Shown: in pieces, positions 47,093-56,463 of the stretch | Numbering within the stretch: the first letter of the stretch is position 1 | Layout: the number at the start of each line of letters is the position of its first letter | From: Planctomycetota bacterium | GTDB taxonomy: Bacteria > Planctomycetota > J058 > JAJDCQ01 | Length of the DNA: 64,000 bases | Assembly (NCBI GenBank): GCA_029260755.1 | Contig: JAJDCQ010000178.1 | Span: forward strand, 43,413-107,412 | Direction of reading: 5' to 3' | The notes under the pieces: model-generated | The model's database searches: none | Told to the model about the DNA's origin: nothing | The model's input: the letters and a program-made list of their open reading frames with translations, nothing else | Position numbers and translations under genes: made by a program

Positions 47093-48115
47093 TCAGCGGC
47101 CGAGCTCGTCCAGGACCATGAATCGCAGCAAGGGCAACAGCAGCTCGTGGTGGCCGGTGATCGCGACGCCCTCGGTCTTCATCGGACGGGTCAGGACGTT
47201 CGCGTGCGGCCGGTAGTGCTGGATCATGTCGAGGTTCGCGGTCATCACCCGGTCGAGCGGGTTGCCCATGTTCCGGGCGATCGAGACCGCTTTCAGGAAC
47301 ACCTCGGGCAGGACCACGGCGCTTCCCGCGTTGATCCAGACGCCGTCCTCGAGGTCGGCGACGACCGAGGCGATCAGGCGGAAGTCGGTGTAGGTCGCCT
47401 CGCCGAGATCGGCGCCGCTCACGCCGGGCGCCTGATGGACGATGTCGGTGCCGACGGCCACGTGGACCGAGAACGGGCGGCCGAGCCGCGCGGCGGCCGC
47501 CTGGACGGAGAGGGAGGCGTGGGGGTGGCCCGACGTGAGGATCTCCTCGCCCATCGCGCGACCGAGCCCCAGCCCGTCGCGGCGCGCGCGACTGGTCGCC
47601 GCCTGCACCGCGCGCGCGGTCTCCTCGGCCATCCCGAAGCTGCCGTCGAGGACGTTCGCCCGGACGTCCTCCGAGGTTCGACCGACGAAGCTCACCTCGA
47701 AGTCGTGGATCATCCCGGCGCCGTTCGTCGCGCACGCGGTGATCACGCCGCGCTCGAGCAGGTCGATCAGGAGCGGTCCGAGCCCGACCTTGATGACGTG
47801 GGCGCCGAACGCGAGGACGACCGGTCGCTCGGCTCGGTGCGCGGCGACGATCGCGTCGCGGAGAGCGATCAGGCGCTCGACGGCGAGGAAGCGCGGGAGG
47901 CTCGCGATGAAGTCGCCGAACCCCGGCGGTGGGTCGATCGGGCGAGCGAACCGCTCGTGCTGGACGAGGCTCTCGCGATTGTCGATCGGCGTGAGCTTCA
48001 CCTCGGAGAGGTCGAGTGGCTCGTACCGCGGTGTCGGGAGTTCCAACAGCGTGTGCTCGCTTCCGTTCGACGGGGCGCGCCCCGCCTCGGCGGCGCCGTC
48101 TCGGCCTGGCCCCAC
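47093..48115 (-). CDS. Conserved protein of unknown function
   Basis: 340 residues from GTG 48115 (TTAGG just upstream); longer starts would overlap lpxK. No signal or membrane helix. It looks like a Rossmann-type enzyme: VVLAFGAHVIKVGLGPLLID, ATNGAGMIHDFEVS, FVGRTSEDVRANVLDG, SVHVAVGTDIVHQAP, DGVWINAGSAVVLPEVFLKA. The NGAGxxHD motif made me consider a deoxyhypusine-synthase-like fold, but I cannot confirm this. It follows lpxK by 34 bp and is probably in the accA-lpxK operon. Confidence 0.65.
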   Translation of the reverse strand: MGPGRDGAAEAGRAPSNGSEHTLLELPTPRYEPLDLSEVKLTPIDNRESLVQHERFARPIDPPPGFGDFIASLPRFLAVERLIALRDAIVAAHRAERPVVLAFGAHVIKVGLGPLLIDLLERGVITACATNGAGMIHDFEVSFVGRTSEDVRANVLDGSFGMAEETARAVQAATSRARRDGLGLGRAMGEEILTSGHPHASLSVQAAAARLGRPFSVHVAVGTDIVHQAPGVSGADLGEATYTDFRLIASVVADLEDGVWINAGSAVVLPEVFLKAVSIARNMGNPLDRVMTANLDMIQHYRPHANVLTRPMKTEGVAITGHHELLLPLLRFMVLDELGR

Positions 48116-48149
48116 CCTAACCCCTTTCGGAGACTGACTCAAGCCGCGC

Positions 48150-49250
48150 TCACGGCTCGTCCGCGCTCCCGACCCGTTCGTGGACGAGGTCGAGGACGGC
48201 GTCGCCGCCGTCCCGGAGCTCCGCGGCGATCCGTAGCTCCTCGAGGGGAAGCCAGTCTCCATCCCAACCACCTTCTTCTACGAGACTTCTGAGGACTTCG
48301 CGGAGCTTCACCCCATCCTTCTGGGTCGTGATGATCCGGGTTGCCCCAGCCCTCTTCGCGTCGGCGACGACCGACTGTAGGTCATTCCGACAATAGCGGT
48401 GATGATCCGCGAACCCGCGTTCCAGAGCGATCGCGGCGCCGAGAGACCGGACCGTCTCGGCGAAAGCGTCGGGATTCCCGACGGCTGACAACGCCGCGAC
48501 CGGACCGTCGCCGAACACGATCTCTCCGGGCTCGGCGAGCGATCCGTCGCGGGCGATCGCCCGGAGCGCGCTCGGCCTCGTCGCGCACGATGCGATCGGT
48601 CCGCGGAACCCGAGTCGCTCCAGCTCGCGGCTCACCTCCTCGTAAGTCCCTGTGGGTGCTTGCTCGACGCGGGTGACGACGACCGCGTGCGCCCGTCGCA
48701 CCGCGCTCGCGGGCTCCCGGAGCATCCCGCGAGGAAGCAGGCGCCCGAGGCCCCAGGGGCAGAGCCCGTCGACGACGACGAGATCGACCGAGCGCCCGAG
48801 ACGCCGGTGCTGGAACCCATCGTCGAGGACGGCGACGCTCGCCCCCTGCTCCTTTGCACGATGAGCGCTCGCCACTCGATCCGCCCCAACGACTTGGAGC
48901 ACGTCGGGGCCGAGGTTCTCGCGCAGGAGGGCGACCTCGTCGTTGTCCTGCCCGGGCGCCGGAGCGCCGTAACCCCTGCTGAGAATGGCGACTCGGTGAC
49001 CGAGGCCGCGCAGGTCGCGCGCGAGCGCCTCGACCAGCGGCGTCTTCCCGGTGCCGCCGGCGACGAGGTTTCCCACGCTCACGACCGGAAGCGGTGGCTC
49101 GTGGATTCGCCGTAACCCGAGTCCGTACAGGCCCCCGTGCACGGCCTGGCCCAGCCGATAGCCGACCGAGACGACGCCGAGCCCGGCCCGCGCGAGGCCC
49201 GCGCCGAGGCCGCGCCGCCGACCGGTCACGATCTCCTTCCAACGACCCAC
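48150..49250 (-). CDS. lpxK: Tetraacyldisaccharide 4'-kinase
   Basis: 366 residues, GTG start. Phosphorylates the lipid A precursor at the inner membrane. VSVGNLVAGGTGKTP carries the LpxK-type P-loop (65-71), with LSRGYG, DDGFQHRRL and VVVDGLCPWGLGRLLPRG, all diagnostic; TRIITTQKDGVKL is the C-terminal signature. A hydrophobic amphipathic N-terminus fits membrane association. This is the strongest evidence for a lipid A-containing outer membrane in the organism. Confidence 0.93.
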   Translation of the reverse strand: MGRWKEIVTGRRRGLGAGLARAGLGVVSVGYRLGQAVHGGLYGLGLRRIHEPPLPVVSVGNLVAGGTGKTPLVEALARDLRGLGHRVAILSRGYGAPAPGQDNDEVALLRENLGPDVLQVVGADRVASAHRAKEQGASVAVLDDGFQHRRLGRSVDLVVVDGLCPWGLGRLLPRGMLREPASAVRRAHAVVVTRVEQAPTGTYEEVSRELERLGFRGPIASCATRPSALRAIARDGSLAEPGEIVFGDGPVAALSAVGNPDAFAETVRSLGAAIALERGFADHHRYCRNDLQSVVADAKRAGATRIITTQKDGVKLREVLRSLVEEGGWDGDWLPLEELRIAAELRDGGDAVLDLVHERVGSADEP

Positions 49251-49275
49251 GGGCAGACGCTCGCCTGGAAATGAC

Positions 49276-49303
49276 GAAGCGATGCCGCGCGGGGCATCGC
49301 TTC
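49276..49303 (-). terminator. Hairpin between accA and lpxK
   Basis: Perfect 11-bp stem GAAGCGATGCC/GGCATCGCTTC, loop 6 nt, without a U-tract. It may attenuate or process the accA-lpxK transcript. Confidence 0.45.
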
Positions 49304-49338
49304 ATCATAAGTCTCAGTTACCGTGTGTCTTCGGCTGT

Positions 49339-50352
49339 TCAGTCGGCCGTCGATCCGACCTCGACCCGACGCGCCTCGAGCACGCCGTCCTCGAGGAACA
49401 CGCCGATCGAGCGCAGCTTCGCGTAGCGCATCTCGAGGCGCTGCTCGGTCTCGAGCGCCTCGAGCTCGTCGAGGGTGCGGATCAACGCCTCGCGGACGGT
49501 GTCGACCGCGGTCGCCGGGTCGGTGTGGGCGCCGCCGACCGGCTCGGGGACGATCTCGTCCACGATCCGGAAGCGCTTGAGATCCTTGGCGGTGAGCTTG
49601 AGGATCGCCGCCGCCTCGGACGCCTTCTCGGCCGTCTTCCAGAGGATCGAGCTGCATCCCTCGGGCGAGATCACCGAGTAGTAGGCGTTCTGGAGCATGA
49701 GCATCCGGTCGCCGATGCCGATGCCGAGCGCGCCGCCGCTGCCGCCCTCGCCGATCACCGTGCAGATCACGGGGACGGTCAACTTCGCCATTTCGAGGAG
49801 GTTACGCGCGATGATGAACGCCTGGCCGCGCTCCTCGGCGCCGACGCCGGGGAAGGCGCCCGGCGTGTCGATGAGCGTGATGACCGGCAGGCCGTACTTC
49901 TCGGCCAGCTGCATCTTCAGGATCGCCTTGCGGTAACCCTCGGGGTGGGCGCTCCCGAAGTTGCACGCGATCCGGTCCTTGGTCGTCTTGCCCTTGCGGT
50001 GGGCCACGACGAGGACGCGACGCTCGCCGAGCTTCGCGAAGCCCGTGGCGATCGCGCCGTCGTCGCCGAACGTCCGGTCGCCGTGGAGCTCGACGAAGTC
50101 CGTGAAGGCGCCCTCGAGGTAGTCCGCGGCCACGGGGCGGCCGGGATGGCGAGCGATCTGGACGCGCTGCCAGGGCGTGAGCCGGCTCTGGATGTCGCGT
50201 CGGAGGTCGTCCCGGAGCAGCCGGAGCTGCGCGATCTGGTCGCCCAGATCGAGCTGCGTGCTGTCCGCGAAGGTCTCGAGCTCCTCGATCTTCTGCTCGA
50301 TCTCGTGGATCGGCTGCTCGAAATCGAGGTAGCTGGGGCCGCTGGCGGCCAT
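49339..50352 (-). CDS. accA: Acetyl-CoA carboxylase carboxyltransferase subunit alpha
   Basis: 337 residues, normal length. With AccD transfers CO2 from carboxybiotin to acetyl-CoA, the committed step of fatty acid synthesis. YLDFEQPIHEIEQKIEEL at the N-terminus, RHPGRPVAADYLEGAF, ELHGDRTFGDDGAI, GLPVITLIDTPGAFPGVGAEERGQ and GEGGSGGALGIGIGD are all standard. accD is not in the window. Pairing with lpxK makes a lipid supply unit. Confidence 0.96.
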   Translation of the reverse strand: MAASGPSYLDFEQPIHEIEQKIEELETFADSTQLDLGDQIAQLRLLRDDLRRDIQSRLTPWQRVQIARHPGRPVAADYLEGAFTDFVELHGDRTFGDDGAIATGFAKLGERRVLVVAHRKGKTTKDRIACNFGSAHPEGYRKAILKMQLAEKYGLPVITLIDTPGAFPGVGAEERGQAFIIARNLLEMAKLTVPVICTVIGEGGSGGALGIGIGDRMLMLQNAYYSVISPEGCSSILWKTAEKASEAAAILKLTAKDLKRFRIVDEIVPEPVGGAHTDPATAVDTVREALIRTLDELEALETEQRLEMRYAKLRSIGVFLEDGVLEARRVEVGSTAD

Positions 50353-50400
50353 GATCGCTTCCCCCTCAGGGTTCCCGGGGCGAGATTTCTCCCAACCCCA

Positions 50401-50429
50401 AGTGTATCAACACGATCCTACAAGATCGA
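50401..50429 (-). promoter_or_regulatory. Extended -10 promoter of accA
   Basis: On the minus strand TGATACACT (TGn plus TACACT at 50401-50406), with a poor -35 TCGATC 17 bp upstream (50424-50429). Predicted leader about 40 nt. Confidence 0.45.
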
Positions 50430-50466
50430 CACCCGAATGCGGACCTGGCGTCCACCTCGAGCGTCC

Positions 50467-50500
50467 CGCGGTGTGCGTCGGCGAAATACCGCACACCGCG
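50467..50500. other. Perfect hairpin upstream of accA
   Basis: 11-bp stem CGCGGTGTGCG/CGCACACCGCG, loop 12 nt, about 40 bp upstream of the accA -35. It could end the transcript of the gene ending at 50758 or be a regulator site. The rest of 50501-50757 shows no gene and no further structure I can support. Confidence 0.5.
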
Positions 50501-50757
50501 TGCCAACTCTCGAACTGATGGTGGCTTCCCCTCACCCTATCAACGTCGGGATTCTCAGGCGGAAGCCGTTGCTCTCAACAGGATGGGATCGCCATGCACC
50601 GGACTCGAGACGCTTCCGAAACGCCTGGTCGAGGGATCCGGGAGGCCCCCAGCCATGACACTCTGTGTCCAAAGTCGACACGATCTGCCGGATTCTGGGC
50701 AGACCGGGCACGCCGTGAACGCCATCGTTAGGCGCCTGTCGGCGTCTCCCCGCCGGG

Positions 50758-52692
50758 CTACTCGTCGAGGAGCACCTCGAACATGTCCTTCATCTTGTCG
50801 AAGTCGGCCTCGCAGTCGTCCCAGCGGTCGCTGTCCGACTGGAACTTCAGAAGGTACCAGCGCTTCGGCGTGGTGAAGACGTAGGACCGGAAGTGCTGCT
50901 CGTTCGGCCGCGCCGAGGAGTCCTCGAGGGTCCGCTTCTCGGTCCCCTTGTACTCCATCATCACCACGTCGTGACCCTTGTGGTCGATCTTCTTCTGCGC
51001 GATGAACGCCGGGTTCTCCAGCCTCCCGTTGAGGCCGAACCGGAGCCGGTCCGCCAGGCTCTTCGAGTCGAAGAGCAGGCCGTTGGGCTGGCTCATCACC
51101 GAGACCCGACCCGTCGTCTTCTCGTTCTCGGCGGCGAAGCCCTCGCCGGCGCGGAGCTCGGCCTCGTCGAGGAAGCTCCACGAGCGTCGATCGGCGAGCT
51201 GGATCTTGAACCCGAGCTCTCCGCTCTCGAACTTGTCCCCGCGCTGCTTGCCGAGCTTCTTGATCTCGAGGCCGAGGATGTACGCCTTCCACTTCGTCTC
51301 GAGCTCCTCGAGCCCGGCGGCCCCGCCGACCTCGGCCTCGAACGCCTCGGGCGTCGAGGCCACCTTCAGGTTGGCCTTGAGGTAGTTCTCGAACGCGGCG
51401 CCGAGGTGAATCTCCTTGCCGCCGTAGTTGAAGGGCTCCTTGCCGAAGAGCATGTAGTAGATCAGGCCCCAGGCGTGGGCGTACTCGTAGCCGCCGAACT
51501 TCTGCTTCGGGATGCGGATCAGGTCCTTGAGCTTGTGGTTGCTCCCGTTCCGGATCGCGCGCTGGAGCGCCGCGAGGCGGTCTCGCGGGATTCCGATCTC
51601 CATCTTACGGCCCTTGATGTAGTGGCCGTCGCCGATCAGGACGGCGAGCCCTTCGATGAGCCAGATCGGACGGCTCAGGAAGCCCTGGGCGTCGCCCTCC
51701 ATGATCATGTGCTCGAACTGATGCGTGCCCTCGTGCGCGAGGACGCCGCGGGTGTCGCCGGTCGCGCCGAACTGGCCGTGGTAGGCGACGATGATCCGCT
51801 CGTCGCCCGTCGGCGGGTGCGTGCCCGGGACGTAGAACCCGCCGATGCCGGGCTCGAAGAGCAGGTTCATCTCCATGAACTCTTTGTGATTGCGGAGAAT
51901 GTAGAGCGAGCGCTTCCCGCGGCTGCGCAGCGGCAGCCGGCTGAAGATCCGCCGCAGCTTCGCGTAGAGGAGCTCCATGAAGTCGGCGTACTCGCGGGTG
52001 AGCTCGTCGGTCTTTCCCGCGTTGCTCCGGACGATGTAGTTGCCGGTCTCGACCTTCCAGGCCTTCGCCCAGGGCACGCCCTTGATCTCGTCGCGGTAGG
52101 ACTCGGTCCCCCGCTCGACGCGCTCGCGCATCCGCTCCCTGCGCTCGACCTCGATCTGATCCGCCTTCTCCTTGGTGACCCAGCGACCCTCGTGGAGGAC
52201 GAAGCCCTCGGCCTCACGCCACTCCGCCTCCTCGAGCCACTTGCCGTCGACCTTCTTGTAGCCGAGCCCCTCGCGGGCGCCAGCGTGCTCGGGGTCGAGC
52301 TCGATCGCCTTCTCGAAGTCGCCGCGCCAGACGATCTCCTCGAGCCCCCAGTCATCCTTCGCCTGCTTGCCGATGGCGAACCAGTCGTCGGCGGTCTCGG
52401 CCTTCGCCGCCTCCTCGGCGTGGAGATCCTCGGGCTCCTTGCGCCGCTCGATCTCGAAGATGTCGTCGCGGTTGATCGTCTGGGTGCCGTGCTTGAGCTT
52501 GACCTTGATCGAGCCCTCGGACTCCTTGACGATCTTCCCGACGATCTTGCGGCCATCGTTGAGATGGATGATGTCGGCGCGGGCCACCGCCGCGCCGTCG
52601 CCCGGGACGAAGCTGACGCCCACGACGAGGGTGAGGGCGAGAACGAAGGCGGCTACGAGGACCGCCGCACCGGTGCGTCTCGGGGCGAGCAT
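50758..52692 (-). CDS. Secreted DUF1570-like HExxH protein
   Basis: 644 residues. AGGAG (52699-52703) and a signal peptide (residues 1-36, VLVAAFVLALTLVVGVSF) fix ATG 52692. After a short SH3-like segment (DIIHLNDGRKIVGKIVKES) and a helical repeat comes a gluzincin-like core: LAHEGTHQFEHM with HExxH, and WLIEGLAVLIGDG supplying the third ligand, as in the DUF1570 family common in Planctomycetes. A C-terminal beta-rich domain follows. Probable periplasmic metalloprotease. It starts 49 bp after the kinase stop and is probably cotranscribed with it. Confidence 0.8.
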   Translation of the reverse strand: MLAPRRTGAAVLVAAFVLALTLVVGVSFVPGDGAAVARADIIHLNDGRKIVGKIVKESEGSIKVKLKHGTQTINRDDIFEIERRKEPEDLHAEEAAKAETADDWFAIGKQAKDDWGLEEIVWRGDFEKAIELDPEHAGAREGLGYKKVDGKWLEEAEWREAEGFVLHEGRWVTKEKADQIEVERRERMRERVERGTESYRDEIKGVPWAKAWKVETGNYIVRSNAGKTDELTREYADFMELLYAKLRRIFSRLPLRSRGKRSLYILRNHKEFMEMNLLFEPGIGGFYVPGTHPPTGDERIIVAYHGQFGATGDTRGVLAHEGTHQFEHMIMEGDAQGFLSRPIWLIEGLAVLIGDGHYIKGRKMEIGIPRDRLAALQRAIRNGSNHKLKDLIRIPKQKFGGYEYAHAWGLIYYMLFGKEPFNYGGKEIHLGAAFENYLKANLKVASTPEAFEAEVGGAAGLEELETKWKAYILGLEIKKLGKQRGDKFESGELGFKIQLADRRSWSFLDEAELRAGEGFAAENEKTTGRVSVMSQPNGLLFDSKSLADRLRFGLNGRLENPAFIAQKKIDHKGHDVVMMEYKGTEKRTLEDSSARPNEQHFRSYVFTTPKRWYLLKFQSDSDRWDDCEADFDKMKDMFEVLLDE

Positions 52693-52741
52693 CCGAGTCT
52701 CCTGACTGAGTCTTGGCGAGGATCGCGAGGCGAGGGTCGCG

Positions 52742-55700
52742 CTAACTCGAGGGGAACAGCTTCTTCGCTTCCACGTCCGCCTGCGTCCGAGCGCGGGCGA
52801 GCGCCCACGCCTCGTCGAGGCGTCCTTCAATGACGATCTTCTCGACCTGCAAGGCCGTGTTGAACGGGCTCACGCCGACCCGGCCCGGGTCGGCGGGGAT
52901 CGTGTCGGGCGTCTCCTTCCAGCTCGCGACCTTCCGGCGGCCGAGGTAGCCGTTGACCGCGCCGCGGCCTCGGGTCAGCCGCACGGTCACCGAGCGGTTC
53001 GGAGGCACGCCGCCGGTCTTGTCGTCGGCGAACAGATACCGCCAGTCCTCGCTCTTCGGCACCGTCCGCACGATGACCGTCGCCGGGCACTTCACGTTCC
53101 AGCCCGGTCGCAGCGGCGCCGCGGGGTCGACCTGGACGCGGTTCTTGCCCTGCGGTCGGTGGCCGAAGCCGGCGAGGTAGGCGTTGCCGGTGGTGTCGTC
53201 GCAGATCCGCAGGTTGATGTTCGCGCCGGTCTTGCTCCGCGGCTTCGAGGTGACGCTGAGCGAGATGTCGCCGGACCAGAGCCCGACGTGGCGCACCGGG
53301 CGGCCGTCGAGGACGAGGCGGCGGTTCTCGATCGAGGCGGTGTTGGGATCGTCGGACGGGCCGGCGTTGCCCCACGCCTCCCAGTCCTCCATCTCCGCAT
53401 CGTCCTTCCACTCGTAGGTGATCCGGAGGACGCCGCGGCTCCGCTCCTCGACCTCGCCGCGGAAGAGATCGCCCACATCGTCGGCGACGAGCGCCCGCGC
53501 CCGCGCCTCGATGAAGTGGGCCTGGAGCTCGGCGGACCGCGTCCGGAGGACATCGGTCCCCGCCGCGACCTTCGCGGCCTGCTCCAAGGCGCGGAGGGCC
53601 TTTCCGTGCTCCTCGGCGGGGATCGCGAGGGCCGCCTCGATCGCCCGCGCCGACTCGGCCAGCCGCTCGCGCTCGAGGCGGGCGCGCAGCCACGCCTCGA
53701 CCTCGGCCGGGACGCTCGCGCCGGCGGCGCGCGCCCGATCGAGCTCGGCGAGCCCGAGGACGGGGTGGCCGCGCACGCCGAGGAAGACCCCGCTCCGGAG
53801 CATGCTCGCGGCGTCGGTCGCCGCTCCGCGCACGGACGCGACGAGGAAGTCGTCGGCGAGCTGGTCGAGGGCGAACCCGAGGATGGGGTCCTTGCGCCCG
53901 GCGACCTTGATGTCGGCGACGAACGCGTCCTTGGCGAGCCGCTTGACCGTCCCCTCGATCTCGGAGCCGTCGGCGAGCGGGAACGTGATCCGGTCGGCCG
54001 TCACGATCGACTCGCGGAGCGAGCGCTCGCCGCCTGCGAACGCGTCGACGACGCTCACGAGACCTCGCGCCCGGGCCGCGACCGGGGCGAGCGCATCGCT
54101 CGCGGCGGCGGCCCGCGCCTTCCCCCGCGCCTCGTCCACCCGGCCCGAAGCGAGGAGGGTGAGCACCTGCTCGAACGCGCCGACGATCGCGGCGTCGGCC
54201 GTCTCGGTCCTCGCCCTCTTCGAGAGCTCGGCCAGGACCGGCTCCGCCGTCGCCCGCGTCCCCTCGGTCGCTCCCAGGATCGCGGCGTCGAGCTCGGCGA
54301 GGCCGGCGGCGGCGTTCGGCGCCTTGCGGGCCCGGTCGATCGCCGCCGTCATCGTCGCGACGGCCTGGGTCTCGACCTGCTTGAGGCGCGCGCCCACCGC
54401 CTTGACGGCCGCGTCGCAGAGCTTGGTCAGATCGCGCCGCGCGCGCTTGCCGGGCTGGCTCTTCGCATCCTTGTCCGAGCCGACCGCGAGGAGGATCTGG
54501 CCGAGCGACTCGCGAACCTCGGCGAGCGTGGCCTCCGCTTGGCCGAAGCGCCCGGCCTTGAGCGCGTCGCCCGTCTCGCCGCCGGCCCGCTTGAGGAACG
54601 CGTCGATGATCTGCTGGAGCTTCTGCTGGGTGACCCCGAGCTCGGTCCGCGCGAGGGCCGCGGCGGCCGTCCCGTCGAACTTGCCGAGGACGTGGTCGAA
54701 CCTCCCGATCGCATCCGCGAGCACCCTGGGGTCGTCGCTCGCCGAGGCGTTCGGATCGCCGAGGAGCTCGCGCGCCGCCGTCTCGCGCGCCGCGACGATC
54801 TCCGGGCTCGTCGAGGCGTCGCCGCTCCGTGAGCCGCCGGTGTCGGTGCCGCCGCTGCCGCCGGAGCCGCCGGCGGGATCGACGCGGATGGGGCGACCGC
54901 CGTCGTCGTCGTCGTCACCAGGGCCGCCCGGATCATCGGGATCGGACGTGTCGCCGCCGCCGCCGGACGCGTCGGTCGGACCGGCGCCGGAGCCTTCGCC
55001 GGCGCCCGCGACCTCGCCGCCGCCGTCGGGGTTCGGGCCGCCGCCGCCGCCGAGGGCGAACGCCGCGACGGTCAGGCCGACGAGGATGAGCACCGCGGCC
55101 GCCGCGGCCAGTCCGATGACGAGGCCCTTGCTCGAGCCGGCGCCCGCCGCCTTCCCGTCGGCCGACGACCCGCCCGCCTCGGCCCTCGCGCGCGTCGACG
55201 CGCGCGCCGCCTCGGGCCGGGCCGCCGCGAAGAGATCGACGATCAGCTCCTTGGGGCTCTCGTGTCGGTCGTGACGGTCCTTCTCGACCATCTTGCCGAG
55301 CACCGAGTACTGGGCGGGGCTCAGGCCCGGGCAGTTCTTCTCGAGGTCCGGGAACGGCTTGTGGACCTGCTTCCACATGATCTCGCCCGGCCCCTTGCCG
55401 TCGTAGGGGACCTTGCCCGAAAGCATGTGATAGAGGGTCGCGCCGAGCGAGTAGAAGTCGCTCCGGCTGTCGAGGTCGGTCTGCCCCATCGCCTGCTCGG
55501 GCGAGACGTAGTAGGGCGTGCCCTCGGTCATCGAGGTCTTCTGCTTCTTGGCGTCCTCGACGATCGGACGGGCGAGGCCGAGGTCGCAGAGCTTCGCGAC
55601 GCCGTCCTCGGCGATCATGATGTTCTCGGGCTTGATGTCGCGGTGGACGATCCGGTGCGCGCTCGCGTGCTCGAGCGCCTGCGCGATCTGCAGCGCGATC

Positions 55701-56224
55701 TCGAACGCCTCGCGCGTCTCGAGCTTGCCCTTCTCCTCGATGACGTCGGCGACCTCCTTGCCCGGGACATACTCCATGACGAAGTAGTACAGGTCCTCGG
55801 CTTCGCCAACATCAATGGCTGTGATGATGTTCCCGTGGTTGAGCTTCGCCGCGCTCTTCGCCTCGGCGATGAACTTCTTGATGAAGCTCTTGTCCGCCGA
55901 CAGCTTTCGGGCGAGCACCTTGATCGCCACGGGGCGATCCATCGAGATCTGGCGAGCCTTGTAGACGACGCCCATGCCGCCGCGGCCGATCTCGTCGAGG
56001 ATCTCGTAGCCGGGGATGAGCCCGTCGGACTTCTCCTCGTCGAGGTCGCTCGCCTGGGTCGCGGTGACGAAGCCCTTCTCGATGAGGACGCGACGGAGGC
56101 TGGGCCGGTCGCCCTTCTCCTTCTTCGCCTTGCGCTGGGCGAACCGCGCCTGACCGAGTTGCTCGGGGCTGATGAGCTCGGCGCGAAGGGCGAGCAGGCC
56201 GAAGATGGTGTCGTCGGCGGGCAT
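52742..56224 (-). CDS. Ser/Thr protein kinase with N-terminal module and C-terminal beta-sandwich domain
   Basis: 1160 residues from ATG 56224. Residues 4-62 carry the short helical module shared with three other proteins (LLALRAELISPEQLGQARFA, VLIEKGFVTATQAS). The kinase spans 73-340: GRGGMGVVYKA, Lys102, HRDIKPEN at 196-203, and DLG instead of DFG at 216-218. A membrane helix lies near 365-390, then an acidic Gly/Asp linker, a helical region, and a concanavalin-like domain at about 920-1130 (WEAWGNAGPSDDPNTASI, GLWSGDISLSVTSKP). A transmembrane sensor kinase with a possible glycan- or ligand-binding outer domain; the ligand is unknown. Confidence 0.92.
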   Translation of the reverse strand: MPADDTIFGLLALRAELISPEQLGQARFAQRKAKKEKGDRPSLRRVLIEKGFVTATQASDLDEEKSDGLIPGYEILDEIGRGGMGVVYKARQISMDRPVAIKVLARKLSADKSFIKKFIAEAKSAAKLNHGNIITAIDVGEAEDLYYFVMEYVPGKEVADVIEEKGKLETREAFEIALQIAQALEHASAHRIVHRDIKPENIMIAEDGVAKLCDLGLARPIVEDAKKQKTSMTEGTPYYVSPEQAMGQTDLDSRSDFYSLGATLYHMLSGKVPYDGKGPGEIMWKQVHKPFPDLEKNCPGLSPAQYSVLGKMVEKDRHDRHESPKELIVDLFAAARPEAARASTRARAEAGGSSADGKAAGAGSSKGLVIGLAAAAAVLILVGLTVAAFALGGGGGPNPDGGGEVAGAGEGSGAGPTDASGGGGDTSDPDDPGGPGDDDDDGGRPIRVDPAGGSGGSGGTDTGGSRSGDASTSPEIVAARETAARELLGDPNASASDDPRVLADAIGRFDHVLGKFDGTAAAALARTELGVTQQKLQQIIDAFLKRAGGETGDALKAGRFGQAEATLAEVRESLGQILLAVGSDKDAKSQPGKRARRDLTKLCDAAVKAVGARLKQVETQAVATMTAAIDRARKAPNAAAGLAELDAAILGATEGTRATAEPVLAELSKRARTETADAAIVGAFEQVLTLLASGRVDEARGKARAAAASDALAPVAARARGLVSVVDAFAGGERSLRESIVTADRITFPLADGSEIEGTVKRLAKDAFVADIKVAGRKDPILGFALDQLADDFLVASVRGAATDAASMLRSGVFLGVRGHPVLGLAELDRARAAGASVPAEVEAWLRARLERERLAESARAIEAALAIPAEEHGKALRALEQAAKVAAGTDVLRTRSAELQAHFIEARARALVADDVGDLFRGEVEERSRGVLRITYEWKDDAEMEDWEAWGNAGPSDDPNTASIENRRLVLDGRPVRHVGLWSGDISLSVTSKPRSKTGANINLRICDDTTGNAYLAGFGHRPQGKNRVQVDPAAPLRPGWNVKCPATVIVRTVPKSEDWRYLFADDKTGGVPPNRSVTVRLTRGRGAVNGYLGRRKVASWKETPDTIPADPGRVGVSPFNTALQVEKIVIEGRLDEAWALARARTQADVEAKKLFPSS

Positions 56225-56309
56225 GGTGGGTCCCGAGGGGCGGTCGACAGAGCCCCACGCCGAGAGGTTCGGGTGTTCGTCGTGGGGGATGGACCGACGG
56301 AATCCTCCC

Positions 56310-56338
56310 ATTCTAGAGGCGCCCCGGGGGCTTGTCCA
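56310..56338 (-). promoter_or_regulatory. Promoter of the kinase gene at 56224
   Basis: On the minus strand TGGACA (56333-56338), 17 bp, TAGAAT (56310-56315); leader about 80 nt. Confidence 0.55.
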
Positions 56339-56400
56339 GAATCGACCCATGTCGGCGGGCAAACCCGCCCCGTCCGCGGAACACCGATCGGCACAACGGG

Positions 56401-56429
56401 TTGCCGCTCGCGACGGGCTGGGATAGAAT
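56401..56429 (+). promoter_or_regulatory. Promoter of the PHP-pepA-GDPD genes
   Basis: TTGCCG (56401-56406), 17 bp, TAGAAT (56424-56429), divergent from the kinase promoter; leader about 30 nt with GGAGGG before GTG 56464. Confidence 0.6.
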
Positions 56430-56463
56430 CCGCGCCCCCATCCCCGGCCGGAGGGCCGAGACC

